Assembly: GCA_016879935.1 (NCBI GenBank)
Contig: JAACJQ010000009.1
Location: 1 to 41,647, forward strand
From: Archangiaceae bacterium
GTDB taxonomy: Bacteria; Myxococcota; Myxococcia; Myxococcales; Myxococcaceae
Direction of reading: 5' to 3'
Length of the DNA stretch: 41,647 bases
The notes under the pieces are model-generated. The model made no database searches. It had not been told where the DNA came from and worked only from the letters and a program-made list of their open reading frames with translations. Below, in pieces: positions 8,443 through 16,216 of this stretch. Numbering within the stretch: position 1 is the stretch's first letter; every line of letters begins with the position of its first letter. The translations under genes and the position numbers were made by a program.

Positions 8443-9468
8443 TCAGTGCGGGTACCCGACCATCTCGTGCTTCTCGGGATCCCACAGCTTGAGCTTCAGC
8501 GCGGCGACGATGTCGCGCGGCGACCACGTGGTGACGCCGGGGTGCTGCAGCTCGGGAATGCCGGCCATCGCCTCGGGCAGCCGGTAGAAGGGAATCGTCG
8601 CGTTCAGGTGGTGCACGTGGTGGAAGCCGATGTTCGCCGTCATCCAGTTCATGAAGAAGCCCATCTTCATGTAGCTCGACGAGTCGATGGCCGCGCCCGA
8701 GAACGTCCACGAAGAGCGGTCGGCCACCTGCACGCCGGGGTAGTTGTGCTGCGCGTAGAACAGGTACGCGCCCGAGCTCGCGGCGACCGCCATCGGAATG
8801 AACCAGCCGAACAGGTACGCGTCGAGGTGGCTGTTCATGCCGCTCCACACACCGAGGCTGGTGACGAGCACGAGCGAGAGCAGGCCGCCCCAGTGCTTCG
8901 CGGGCGCGCGGAGGAACGGCTTGAGGCACATGCCGATGCCGACCACCGTGAAGATGGCCAGCAGCATGTTCAGCGGTGAGCGCACGACGCGGTACATGAA
9001 GCGCTGCATCGGCGTCGCGGCCGCGTACATCGCGGGCGTCAGCATGGGGTAGCTGCCGATGTGCGAGCCGACGAGCTTGGCCGTGTGCTGGTGGTGGTAG
9101 TTGTGCGTCTCGCGCCACACCGACGGCGGCGTGAGAATGAACTCGCCGAAGACGAAGAAGAGGAACTCGGCCGGCTTCGACTGACGAAGAATCGCGCCGT
9201 GCTGGAAGTCGTGGAACAGGCAGAACGCGCGCACCGAGGTGAGGCCCGCCAGCACCGAGAAGGGCAGGCGCATCCACCACTCGGGGAGCATCACCGCGGC
9301 CGTCACCAGGCCCGCGAGAATCGCGAACGTCGACAGCGTGTACGCCCACGAGCGGCCGACGTTCTCGGCCGTGTACTCACGCGAGTGCAGCAGAATCTCT
9401 TTCTCGGCGCGGCGGCCGTTGGCGGCAGCAGCGGGAGGAGCAGGTTCCATCACAGTGGCGGTCGTCAT
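8443..9468 (-). CDS. Membrane fatty acid desaturase
   Basis: A 341-residue integral membrane protein with the three histidine boxes of the di-iron desaturase/hydroxylase superfamily: HDFQH at residues 86-90, HNYHH at 122-126 and HHVHH at 283-287. Hydrophobic segments flank the boxes (about 43-60, 68-85, 101-113 and two more near the middle). The spacing fits acyl-lipid desaturases acting on membrane fatty acids, although carotenoid ketolases and hydroxylases share the fold. Electrons would come from a ferredoxin or similar partner not seen here. The downstream RsgA gene follows after 43 bases. The upstream acyl-CoA dehydrogenase ends 90 bases away, giving a loose lipid-related neighbourhood. 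Confidence 0.88.
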   Translation of the reverse strand: MTTATVMEPAPPAAAANGRRAEKEILLHSREYTAENVGRSWAYTLSTFAILAGLVTAAVMLPEWWMRLPFSVLAGLTSVRAFCLFHDFQHGAILRQSKPAEFLFFVFGEFILTPPSVWRETHNYHHQHTAKLVGSHIGSYPMLTPAMYAAATPMQRFMYRVVRSPLNMLLAIFTVVGIGMCLKPFLRAPAKHWGGLLSLVLVTSLGVWSGMNSHLDAYLFGWFIPMAVAASSGAYLFYAQHNYPGVQVADRSSWTFSGAAIDSSSYMKMGFFMNWMTANIGFHHVHHLNATIPFYRLPEAMAGIPELQHPGVTTWSPRDIVAALKLKLWDPEKHEMVGYPH

Positions 9469-9558
9469 GATGGGCGTGCCGCTAGCACAAGCCGCCAGAG
9501 GAACCCAAGCGGTCGCCCCACCCGAAGAAGCGCAGATAATGCGCGCCTTTGCGGCTGC

Positions 9559-11313
9559 TCAGTCGACGTTGTCCCACCGGAAGGCTTCGCGATCGAGCGC
9601 GTCGTCGGCGAGCGACTTGATGAACTCGTCGTCGTTGTCGTCGATCTTCGCGATGTTCGCGCGCACGCGGTCGCGCGCCTGACCGGTGAAGACCTCGAGA
9701 ATCTCGATCTCCTTCGTCACCGCGGCGGCGCCCTTCTCCTGCAACGCCGTCGACACGCGCGACATCGTCGAGGCCAGCATGAAGAGGTCGATCATGATGT
9801 CGGCCATGCGGCGGCTGGCGAACTGCTTGCCGATGATGTTCTTGCCGTGTTTGCGGAGCACGCGATCGACCGCGCCAGCGAGCTCGCGCGTCAGCTCTTC
9901 GAAGACGAGCTGGTTCTTCTCGAGCGCGGCGTGCAGCTTGGTGAACTTCGTCTTCTCGCGCTTGACCGACGTGGTGGCGAGCGAGGCGCGGCGGTGTGCG
10001 TACTCCGAGAGCACGCCGAAGCCCTTGATGGGGTTGTTGAAGATGCCCTTGAGCGAGTCGGCGAGCTCCTTCAGCTCGGAGCCGACCTCGTTCATCGCCG
10101 TCAACGCGATGAAGAGCCGCAAGATGTCGTTGGTGCCCTCGTAGATGCGGTTGATGCGTGCGTCGCGCAAGATTCGTTCGTAGGGGAACTCGCGCATGAA
10201 GCCGTTGCCGGCGGCGATCTGCAGCGCCTCGTCGGCCGTGCGCCACAAGGCCTCGGTGCCGAACACCTTCGTGATGGCCGCCTCGACGGCGTACTCCTGG
10301 CTGCCGGAGTCGATGATGGCGTTCACCATGTTCACCGCCGACTCGGTCACGTAGCAGTCGACGACCATCTGGCCGATCTTCTGCTTCACGAGGCCGAACT
10401 CGGCGATGGGCTTGCCGAACTGCACGCGGTCTTTCGCCTGCTTCGTCGCGAGCGAAATGAGCTTCTTCATGCCGCCCACGGTGCCGCCGCCCAGACCCGT
10501 GCGGCCCGAGTTGAGAATCTTCATCGCGACCTTGAAGCCCTTGCCGGCCTCACCGAGCACGTTCGACGCAGGCACGCGTACGTTGTCGAAGTGCACCGTG
10601 GTGGTCGACGACGCGCGAATGCCCATCTTGTCTTCGTGCGGCCCGATGGTGACGCCCGGCATGTCGCGCGTGACGATGAACGCCGTCATGTTGCCGCGGT
10701 CGGCCTGGCCACCGGTCTTCGCGAACACGGTGAAGAACTGCGCGATGCCGCCATTGGTGATCCACAGCTTGTTGCCGTTGAGCACCCACTCGTCGCCTTC
10801 CTTCACGGCGGTGGTCTTGATGCTGGCCGCGTCACTGCCGGCGCCGGGCTCGGTGAGACAGAACGCGGCGATCATCTCGCCGGTCGAGAGCTTCGGCATG
10901 AACCTGGCCTTCTGCTCGTCGGTGCCGAACAGCAAGAGGCCGCGCATGCCGATGGAGGAGTGCGCGCCGACCGTCACGGCCACGCTGCCGTCGTAACGGG
11001 CGAGCTCCTGCAGCGTGCGTGAGTACGCGGTGGCCGACAACGCCATGCCGCCGTGCACTTCGGGAATCACGAGCGAGAACAGGCCGAACTGCCGCAGCTC
11101 TTCGATGAACTCGACGGGGAACTCGCCCTTCTCGTCCCACTTTCGAAAGTCCTTCTCGTGCGGCTTGAGCAGCTGCTCGATGGAGGAGCGGATGGCCTTG
11201 AAGGTCTCCTGCTCGGTGGGCTTCATCTTCGGGTAGGGGAGGATGAGCTCCTCCTCGATGGTTCCGAAGCAGAGCTGGCTGATGAACGAGGGAGACGAGG
11301 CGTTCGCGGGCAT
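9559..11313 (-). CDS. Acyl-CoA dehydrogenase, VLCAD/ACAD9-like with C-terminal extension
   Basis: A 584-residue flavoenzyme. The usual acyl-CoA dehydrogenase signatures are present: 'CLTEPGAGSDAAS' at about 152-164, 'NGNKLWITNGG' at about 179-189, and 'RINRIYEGTNDILRL' with the putative catalytic base Glu392 in YEGTN. About 185 residues follow the catalytic core, the extended form seen in very-long-chain and ACAD9-type enzymes. Those form membrane-associated homodimers instead of tetramers. It would introduce the first double bond in beta-oxidation of long-chain acyl-CoA, feeding electrons to ETF. The ATG start is the only one upstream of the conserved N-terminal helix. Confidence 0.93.
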   Translation of the reverse strand: MPANASSPSFISQLCFGTIEEELILPYPKMKPTEQETFKAIRSSIEQLLKPHEKDFRKWDEKGEFPVEFIEELRQFGLFSLVIPEVHGGMALSATAYSRTLQELARYDGSVAVTVGAHSSIGMRGLLLFGTDEQKARFMPKLSTGEMIAAFCLTEPGAGSDAASIKTTAVKEGDEWVLNGNKLWITNGGIAQFFTVFAKTGGQADRGNMTAFIVTRDMPGVTIGPHEDKMGIRASSTTTVHFDNVRVPASNVLGEAGKGFKVAMKILNSGRTGLGGGTVGGMKKLISLATKQAKDRVQFGKPIAEFGLVKQKIGQMVVDCYVTESAVNMVNAIIDSGSQEYAVEAAITKVFGTEALWRTADEALQIAAGNGFMREFPYERILRDARINRIYEGTNDILRLFIALTAMNEVGSELKELADSLKGIFNNPIKGFGVLSEYAHRRASLATTSVKREKTKFTKLHAALEKNQLVFEELTRELAGAVDRVLRKHGKNIIGKQFASRRMADIMIDLFMLASTMSRVSTALQEKGAAAVTKEIEILEVFTGQARDRVRANIAKIDDNDDEFIKSLADDALDREAFRWDNVD

Positions 11314-11379
11314 GGCCGGGTTGTAACGCCGACCCGTCTGCGCTTCACGCGAGTTGAATCGGCGCCTTCGTCAGAACGC

Positions 11380-11985
11380 TCAGAAGGCCCGATGGAGCGG
11401 CTCGAGGGTGTAGCGCGAGTACTGGCCGTCGATGGTCTGCTGGTGGCCGTTCGTTCGAATGACCGCGCGCTCGGCAGCCGTGCAGCAGCCCGAACCGACG
11501 CCGAAGAAGAAGTCGTGTCTTCCCGCGCCGAGGACGACCTCGAACGGGCCGGCGCAGGGCACGGTGAAGCGCGCGCTCGCATCGATGGAGACGGAGCGGT
11601 GCTCGCACGCCCGCGCCGATTCGACCGTCACCCGGTAACGCCAGGCTTCGTTGCTGAAGTCGACCGCGAGTTCGGGTGCTTCGGTCGAGAGCTGGAGCCG
11701 AAGCTCGGAGGTCGGCCCCGCGAAGCTGACGCCCTCTTCGTCGACGGCGACCAGGTCGCGCAGCGTCGTCGGCGTGTCGAACTGCAAGACCACCCCATCG
11801 CGGCCGTCGGCGTGACAGGGCACGGTCTGGCTCACGCCGTCGCGAACGAACGAGACCTGCGAGATGCCGGCGGTTGCGCAGCTTTGACCGTTGAACGTCC
11901 AGAGCAGGGTGAACTGAAAGGTCGAGGGTGGAGCGCCACAGCCGACGGCGAGAACCGCGAGTGCGAGCAGGCGATGGTTGAACAT
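11380..11985 (-). CDS. Hypothetical lipoprotein
   Basis: About 201 residues when started at ATG 11985. That start places a signal peptide first ('MFNHRLLALAVLAVGC') with the acylated Cys at 16. A longer frame extends to 12063, but its extra 26 residues are Arg-rich and would bury the signal peptide. The mature protein is mostly beta-strand-like, with paired cysteines (CHADG, CEHRS, CAGPF, GCC) that suggest disulphides outside the cytoplasm. No family was recognised. It is monocistronic, between the acyl-CoA dehydrogenase and the kinase/transposase scar. Confidence 0.65.
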   Translation of the reverse strand: MFNHRLLALAVLAVGCGAPPSTFQFTLLWTFNGQSCATAGISQVSFVRDGVSQTVPCHADGRDGVVLQFDTPTTLRDLVAVDEEGVSFAGPTSELRLQLSTEAPELAVDFSNEAWRYRVTVESARACEHRSVSIDASARFTVPCAGPFEVVLGAGRHDFFFGVGSGCCTAAERAVIRTNGHQQTIDGQYSRYTLEPLHRAF

Positions 11986-12084
11986 GGCGTGCCGCCCGAA
12001 GCACGACGCGGGCCAGCGTCTGCGTCGAGGGTCGGTCGTACCGCTGTGGGTTCCACGCGACATTCGTCGGGTGTGGCCTGCAGT

Positions 12085-12825
12085 TCACGCAGGGGACTCC
12101 CAGACAGAGACGTCGAAGCCGCGCGCCGCCGAGAGCCGCACGAAGAACAGCTCGTCGAAGCCCTCGGCGATGGCAGGCAGCTCGAGTTCGGCAGAGCGCC
12201 AGAGCACTGCCACGTCTGGCACCGGCCGGCCTCTCCCTTCATTTCTCACGAGCGCGTCACGCACCCTCGACTCGAAGAAGAAGCCGCGAACGCGGAAGCC
12301 AGCGGCGCGAGCGGGGCCGATGAAGCGCAAGCGTTCGGTGCGGGTGACGTTGGTGTTGTCGACGACGAGCGCGGCGGAGGTCGAGAGACAAGCCTCGAAG
12401 AGCACGCGCTCGCGGTGGTGCGTCTTCAGCATGTTGCGATTGAGGCGAACGTGGGTTCCGAAGAACTGGTCTCTGGCGAAGGTCGACTTGCCAGTGGCGG
12501 GAATGCCGATGAGCAGAACGAGCTCCGCCGCCCACTTGATGATGGCCGTGGCGACGAACTCGGGCCCGTTGTCGCTGCGCAGGTGCCGAGGCGCGCCATG
12601 GACGCTGACCAGCTTCGAGAGGACTTCGACGACGCGCGCCGACCGAATGCTGCCGGCGACGTCGATGGCGAGACACTCGCGGGTCCACTCGTCGACGACG
12701 GCGAGGCACTTGAGTTGCTGGCCGTTGGCGCAGGCGTCGAAGACGAAGTCGAGCGCCCAGACGTGCGTCCGGACGCAGGCGTCGGTCGAGGCCTCCTCCG
12801 AGGGAGCTGAAGCCCTCCTGACCAA
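12085..12825 (-). CDS. P-loop kinase fused in frame to an IS3-family transposase fragment
   Basis: One open frame of 246 codons with two unrelated halves. Residues about 22-100 match an IS3-family OrfB integrase core: 'WALDFVFDACANGQQLKCL' with the first catalytic Asp at 26, 'TRECLAIDV', and 'SDNGPEF' with the second Asp at 85. The third catalytic residue (Glu) is absent. From residue 102 the chain is a small P-loop kinase: Walker A 'GIPATGKST' at 107-115, 'DTNVT-like' VVDNTNVTR, and a lid rich in Arg. It is the ATP-binding family resembling the T4 polynucleotide kinase domain, complete to its C-terminus. No ATG, GTG or TTG lies in frame between the TTG at 12825 and the P-loop, so the kinase has lost its own start. 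It is either expressed as a chimera or dead. Confidence 0.6.
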   Translation of the reverse strand: MVRRASAPSEEASTDACVRTHVWALDFVFDACANGQQLKCLAVVDEWTRECLAIDVAGSIRSARVVEVLSKLVSVHGAPRHLRSDNGPEFVATAIIKWAAELVLLIGIPATGKSTFARDQFFGTHVRLNRNMLKTHHRERVLFEACLSTSAALVVDNTNVTRTERLRFIGPARAAGFRVRGFFFESRVRDALVRNEGRGRPVPDVAVLWRSAELELPAIAEGFDELFFVRLSAARGFDVSVWESPA

Positions 12826-12835
12826 GCCTCCCCAT
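12523..12835 (-). mobile_element. IS3-family transposase (OrfB) remnant
   Basis: This segment encodes the middle of an IS3-family OrfB. On the minus strand, one frame reads 'GLQLPRRRPRP' (the basic segment normally just before the DDE core). The adjacent frame then carries the core from 'VWALDFVFD' to 'SDNGPEFVATAIIKWAAE'. The frame change between the two pieces and the sharp stop of homology at about 12523 show that both ends are missing. No terminal inverted repeats or target duplication could be identified. The element is inactive and marks the left side of a mosaic region. Confidence 0.7.
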
Positions 12836-12841
12836 CAAATG

Positions 12842-13279
12842 TTAGCGGTGCTGCTCCACCGCTTGATCGGGGCACGTTGAGGGCGTCGAAGCGATCAGAC
12901 CATCGCAGGTCCTAATAAGAAGCCGCCAATCCGAGCAGTTCTCCGTTGTTCTACGCGTCTCGTGCAAAAGGAGCGCCCCGATAGCTCCGCAAGCTGCCTC
13001 CGCGAAGAGACCATCAAGTTCTGCATTTCTCAGGGCCTTGGCCATCTCCAGCTCTCGACCACTCTGCGCCGCAATCTCACTCAGCTTGTGGATGGCAGCC
13101 AATCCCCGCGTCACCTCAGCGGACGACTCGGCCCGCTGCAGTTTGCGCACGAACCGGTTGAGCTGAGGGTCATAGCTAGTCCGAGAGCTGATATCCTGAA
13201 TTGCCCGGTCGCACTCCATGTCGTCGGGAAAGGAACAGGCAACGAGTAAGCTCTGGCAAAAGAGAATGAGTGCTCTCAT
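12842..13279 (-). CDS. Small AT-rich hypothetical lipoprotein
   Basis: A 145-residue protein starting at ATG 13279. Its signal peptide has the lipobox LVAC (acylated Cys at 15). The mature part is helical, with four later cysteines. No family was recognised. Base composition and codon use (ATA, AGA and TTA-type codons, many A/T third positions) differ clearly from the flanking genes, which suggests recent acquisition. There is no good Shine-Dalgarno sequence, but a sigma70-like promoter overlapping an inverted repeat lies 33-61 bases upstream. Its stop falls within ten bases of the IS3 remnant, so its C-terminus may have been altered by that insertion. Confidence 0.6.
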   Translation of the reverse strand: MRALILFCQSLLVACSFPDDMECDRAIQDISSRTSYDPQLNRFVRKLQRAESSAEVTRGLAAIHKLSEIAAQSGRELEMAKALRNAELDGLFAEAACGAIGALLLHETRRTTENCSDWRLLIRTCDGLIASTPSTCPDQAVEQHR

Positions 13280-13304
13280 GGTGTGAAGAATGTTAGGTCG
13301 TATG

Positions 13305-13336
13305 TATTTGAGTTATGCCCGTAGTTAACCCAAATA
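13305..13336. repeat. Inverted repeat overlapping the promoter, candidate operator
   Basis: The arms TATTTGaGTTA (13305-13315) and TAACcCAAATA (13326-13336) are complementary except for one mismatch and are separated by 10 bases. The repeat covers the -10 box and most of the spacer of the predicted promoter, the usual place for a repressor operator. It could also be a recombination or hairpin site of the acquired segment. Confidence 0.45.
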
Positions 13337-13340
13337 TCAA
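13312..13340 (-). promoter_or_regulatory. Sigma70-like promoter of the AT-rich lipoprotein gene
   Basis: Read on the minus strand: TTGATA (13335-13340; 5 of 6 to TTGACA), a 17-base spacer, then CATAAC (13312-13317; 4 of 6 to TATAAT). It sits 33 bases upstream of the ATG at 13279. Match and spacing are seen in the sequence; promoter activity is inferred. Confidence 0.4.
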
Positions 13341-13413
13341 TTGTTGGATAGTAGGCCAAGCAGAGGCCTAGCATGTCACTTAGATAGTCAACGGCTGACT
13401 GTTCTGGATTCGA

Positions 13414-13441
13414 CCTGCTGGCGTGCCGAACCGCTAGCAGG
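13414..13441. repeat. Hairpin with 9-bp stem in gene-free stretch
   Basis: CCTGCTGGC (13414-13422) and GCTAGCAGG (13433-13441) pair over nine positions (one G-U) around a 10-base loop. It lies in the 203-base gap 13280-13482 between the lipoprotein start and the ParA remnant. Apart from this hairpin and the promoter region, I see nothing recognisable in that gap. No T-run follows, so a standard terminator is unlikely. Confidence 0.4.
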
Positions 13442-13482
13442 CCAGAAAATTAGACAGGTCGCGGAAGCGGCGTATCCTGTAG

Positions 13483-13680
13483 CACTACGTTTCTCAGAAG
13501 GGCGGCTCAGGGAAATCGACCCTGGCTGCAGCCATCGCGTGGGAACTCCTCCACCGTGGCCACAAAGTCCTCGTCGTCGACACGGACCCGCAGGGAACGC
13601 TCCGTGAGGTGGGGCAGGCTGCGGCCGACGGAAACAAGGCGCCGGTCATCGTCGCGATGGGGAAGGAGCTCCATCGGCTC
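13483..13680 (+). pseudogene. ParA-family ATPase remnant (N-terminal part only)
   Basis: The plus strand reads HYVSQKGGSGKST, then 'LAAAIAWELLHRGHKVLVVD' and TDPQGT, the deviant Walker A (KGGxGKS/T) and Walker A' (DxDPQG) regions of ParA-type ATPases. An in-frame stop TAG lies at 13480-13482, immediately before the first homologous codon, and no start codon remains. Similarity fades after 'VIVAMGKELHR' near 13675, where the frame runs into the 3' end of the opposite-strand gene at 13709. About 65 of 200 or more expected residues are left. It is a relic of a plasmid or integrative-element partition gene. Confidence 0.75.
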
Positions 13681-13708
13681 AGTGACGAAGCCGGCGCCAG
13701 AACCAGAC

Positions 13709-14461
13709 TCAGTTCGCGCTGGGCGTGCGCTCGCGCGGCTGGCCGTTTGGCTGCGCGCGACGGCGATTGGAGCCGCCTTGATCCTCCTGTCGCAGCTCCT
13801 GGTACTGCTGCTTCTGCGTCTCATCGAGCAGAGGGATCATGATCGTGTCCGTCTCGCGGCGCTGATCGCGCAGGGCGCGCAGCTCCTCTCGTTCGGGAGG
13901 CGTGCCGCGCTCGAACAACGCCTTGCGCGCCGCGTCTTCGGCTGCGAGCCGCTGATTCAAGGTCTGCTCCTGCTGGTAACTGAGCTTCGCGTCGCTGGCG
14001 AAGCGCTTCCACTTCGCCTGTTGCTCGACGGCGCGCTGCTGCTGGCGCTCCTGCCGCTGAACGATTCGTTCACGGGCGAGGTCGGCTTCGACTTCTCTCA
14101 CGACCTCTTTCATCGCGATGCGCCCGGCGGAGTCGTTGAGCACTTCACCTTGCATCACCGCGCGGAGTTCCTGTTTGAGCTGCGTGACCTCGGCCACCAG
14201 CGCGGGAGACGCGGCGCCACCATCGGCCGGCAGCTCGGTCACGGCCCTTCGCTCGAGCAGCAGCACCCGATTCCACATCGCGCGCTGGTCTTCTTCGATG
14301 AGGTCGACCTTGCGCTTCAACGCGTCGAGCTCGTCGTCGTCGCGTAGCGCCGGAGCCTGCTGCGTCGCCATCGCAGTCGCTGGGCTCTCACGAGGGAACA
14401 TCGCCAACGCGACCGCAGACACGGCGAGCACGAGGCTCACGATGGGAATGGCGCGAGTCAT
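13709..14461 (-). CDS. Exported or membrane-anchored coiled-coil protein
   Basis: A 250-residue protein whose N-terminal hydrophobic stretch ('IPIVSLVLAVSAVALAMF', residues 5-22) acts as a signal peptide or anchor. Most of the rest is charged helix: a Leu-heptad segment near 45-75 ('LDALKRKVDLIEEDQRAMW'), another around 88-105, and a long Glu/Arg/Gln-rich helix at 120-235. The tail is disordered and Arg-rich. The layout resembles periplasmic Spy/CpxP-like or other helical scaffold proteins, but no family motif was recognised. The following gene in the same direction lies 42 bases upstream. Confidence 0.6.
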   Translation of the reverse strand: MTRAIPIVSLVLAVSAVALAMFPRESPATAMATQQAPALRDDDELDALKRKVDLIEEDQRAMWNRVLLLERRAVTELPADGGAASPALVAEVTQLKQELRAVMQGEVLNDSAGRIAMKEVVREVEADLARERIVQRQERQQQRAVEQQAKWKRFASDAKLSYQQEQTLNQRLAAEDAARKALFERGTPPEREELRALRDQRRETDTIMIPLLDETQKQQYQELRQEDQGGSNRRRAQPNGQPRERTPSAN

Positions 14462-14503
14462 GGCTGCTCCGACGAAGGGCCGGAGCGCGTCTTCACTCCA
14501 GGC

Positions 14504-14923
14504 TCACGACCGGGCTTCGTCGTCGAGAATGTCGAAGATGGGACAGTGCGGGTCGGTCACGCACTCGAGCACGACACGCTTCACGGGTTTCGGAGCCAGG
14601 CGCGCGACGTCCTCCCGAAGCGAGACGTCAGCCGGCGACAGCCGCAGGGCGCTCTTCAACGCAGCGTGCGCGTGTTTCAGGTGACCGGCGGCTTCGAGCT
14701 GACGTGCGCTCGCGCGATAGGCCGTGACTGCGAGCGCGGTTCGACCCATTCGTTTCGAGAGCTGCGCGAACAGGTGCCACAGGCCCCAGCCGCCATCGTT
14801 CGTCGCGAGGTACTCGTTGATGAGCTTCGCCGCCGCGTGCATCCGACCCTCGGCCGCGAGCGCCTCGGCGTACGCCTTGAGGGCCTTCTCGGACGGCATG
14901 GTGAGGGCGTGGGCTGCTCCCAT
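14504..14923 (-). CDS. TPR-like helical repeat protein
   Basis: About 139 residues from ATG 14923. A TTG at 14941 and an ATG at 14899 are alternative starts, and none has a clear ribosome binding site. Residues about 10-95 form helix pairs of TPR character ('AYAEALAAEGRMHAAAKLINEYLA', then 'AYRASARQLEAAGHLKHAHAALKSAL'). These are followed by an acidic C-terminus with two cysteines ('ECVTDPHCPIFDIL'). TPR repeats mediate protein-protein contacts; the partner is unknown. It is probably co-transcribed with the coiled-coil gene 42 bases downstream. Confidence 0.6.
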   Translation of the reverse strand: MGAAHALTMPSEKALKAYAEALAAEGRMHAAAKLINEYLATNDGGWGLWHLFAQLSKRMGRTALAVTAYRASARQLEAAGHLKHAHAALKSALRLSPADVSLREDVARLAPKPVKRVVLECVTDPHCPIFDILDDEARS

Positions 14924-15046
14924 GACGGCTGGGCGGTGCAAACGCGCGGCCGTCTCGCAGACCTGCGGCTTCTCAGGGCCTGTCGGAACCCGGACAACCC
15001 CGATGGAGCATGCACGCGGCAGGCACTGTCTTCTCGAGGTGGCGTC

Positions 15047-16216
15047 CTACATGGCGCGAATGACGTCGTCGGCCACGCCTTGCCCACGCACGAACTCGGC
15101 CCGGAGCCGCTCGATGCGGTCGAGCTCGATCGGCTTGCCCGCAGCAGCCAGCGCGTCGGTCCACAGCCGCTTCTCTCGCGCGGTGAAGCGGCCGTCGACG
15201 ATGCACGCGATGGCCAGCACCTGAAGGCTCACCCGCACCTCTGCAGGCGGCAGCTTCTTGAGCCCCGCGAGGAACTCCCCGACGTCGTCGAGCTCGGCGT
15301 TGCCGGTGTGCTTCACGTGCACCATCACCTCGTCGAGCAGCGCCGTGAGGTTCGGGTGAAGGTCTTGCGTACGAACGATCGACGCCGCGACTGCTCGCGC
15401 TGCCGAGATGCGCCCCTCGTCCGACAGCGATGGCGCATCAGCGAAGATGAGATCGACCAGCTCCTGTGACGCGCTCGGGCCCATCGCGCGAATGCGGGCC
15501 TCGCGCAGCACCCACCACGTCACCAGCCCGTTCCACAGCGCCGTCACCGGCACGCCGACGAAGGGCAGCAGCGTCTGCAACGTGCCGCGCACCAGCACGC
15601 GGGCCAGCACGCGACGCAGCAGCATCTTCATCAGGAAGTTCGTGACGCCGACCTTGGCCTTGTACGCGAGCGACGCGAGCAGGAGCCGCATCTTGGAGGA
15701 CTCGCGGCGTGGGTTGATGCCGCGTGGGTCGTCGATGGGGTTGGGCAGCTCGAGCGCTGCACGGGCCAACGCGTCGGCGAGGGCCGCATCGCTCGCCTTG
15801 CGATTCGCGCCGAAGAGCTCGAGGCCAGCTGCGCGCGCCAGCTCGTGCGTGGAGCGGAGAATGTCCCAGTACAGGAAGAGAATCTCGGCGACCGACGCGA
15901 CGGCGGTGGCGCCTCCGACGATGGCCCAGAACTTCAGCGAGCCGGCCGACCACAACGGCGTGCCCTCGGGCGCGAGCGGCGTCGCCCAGACCTCGGCACC
16001 GGCCGAGATGAGGCCCGAGATGGCGCCGGCGATGGCCGCACGAATGATGGCTCCACGCGCGACGGCTCGCATCGCTGCGCGCTCGGTCGGGTTGAGGAAG
16101 TGCACCGCGTCGGCCGCTTCCGTCACCGGCACCGGAGCCCGCTCGCTGCGCCTCGCGAAGTACTGAACAGCGACCCGCTCGAGCAGCGGTTTGGGCGGAG
16201 CTGGAGGCTGGCTCAC
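15047..16216 (-). CDS. Membrane-associated protein with TerB-like C-terminal domain
   Basis: About 389 residues from the GTG at 16216, which overlaps the upstream stop (GTGA) and gives 'VSQPPAPPKPLLERVAVQY'. A longer in-frame extension to 16663 is antisense-like and rejected. Residues about 55-120 contain two hydrophobic spans ('AIIRAAIAGAISGLISAGAEV' and 'FWAIVGGATAVASVAEILFLY'). A third hydrophobic region lies near 190-225. The last 90 residues ('LAIACIVDGRFTAREKRLW') look like a tellurite-resistance TerB-type helical domain, acidic-ion binding in some relatives. The whole architecture may be the LBF_2804-type family, from memory and unsure. It forms a two-gene unit with the membrane protein upstream. 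Confidence 0.65.
   Translation of the reverse strand: MSQPPAPPKPLLERVAVQYFARRSERAPVPVTEAADAVHFLNPTERAAMRAVARGAIIRAAIAGAISGLISAGAEVWATPLAPEGTPLWSAGSLKFWAIVGGATAVASVAEILFLYWDILRSTHELARAAGLELFGANRKASDAALADALARAALELPNPIDDPRGINPRRESSKMRLLLASLAYKAKVGVTNFLMKMLLRRVLARVLVRGTLQTLLPFVGVPVTALWNGLVTWWVLREARIRAMGPSASQELVDLIFADAPSLSDEGRISAARAVAASIVRTQDLHPNLTALLDEVMVHVKHTGNAELDDVGEFLAGLKKLPPAEVRVSLQVLAIACIVDGRFTAREKRLWTDALAAAGKPIELDRIERLRAEFVRGQGVADDVIRAM

Noticed and set aside
6027-8492. An 821-codon open frame on the plus strand opposite the Stig1 lipoprotein and rsgA
   Set aside because: It is Arg/Ala/His-rich with no domain, and lies antisense to two well-supported genes. It is a composition effect of high GC.
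9061-11022. A 653-codon plus-strand frame opposite the desaturase and acyl-CoA dehydrogenase
   Set aside because: Antisense shadow of two genes with full catalytic motifs; no recognisable domain.
13395-13425. A stretch resembling the 5' end of tmRNA (TTCTGGATTCGAC)
   Set aside because: The match is short, and no tag reading frame, pseudoknots or tRNA-like 3' end follow. A fragment of ssrA as an integration scar cannot be excluded, but evidence is too weak.
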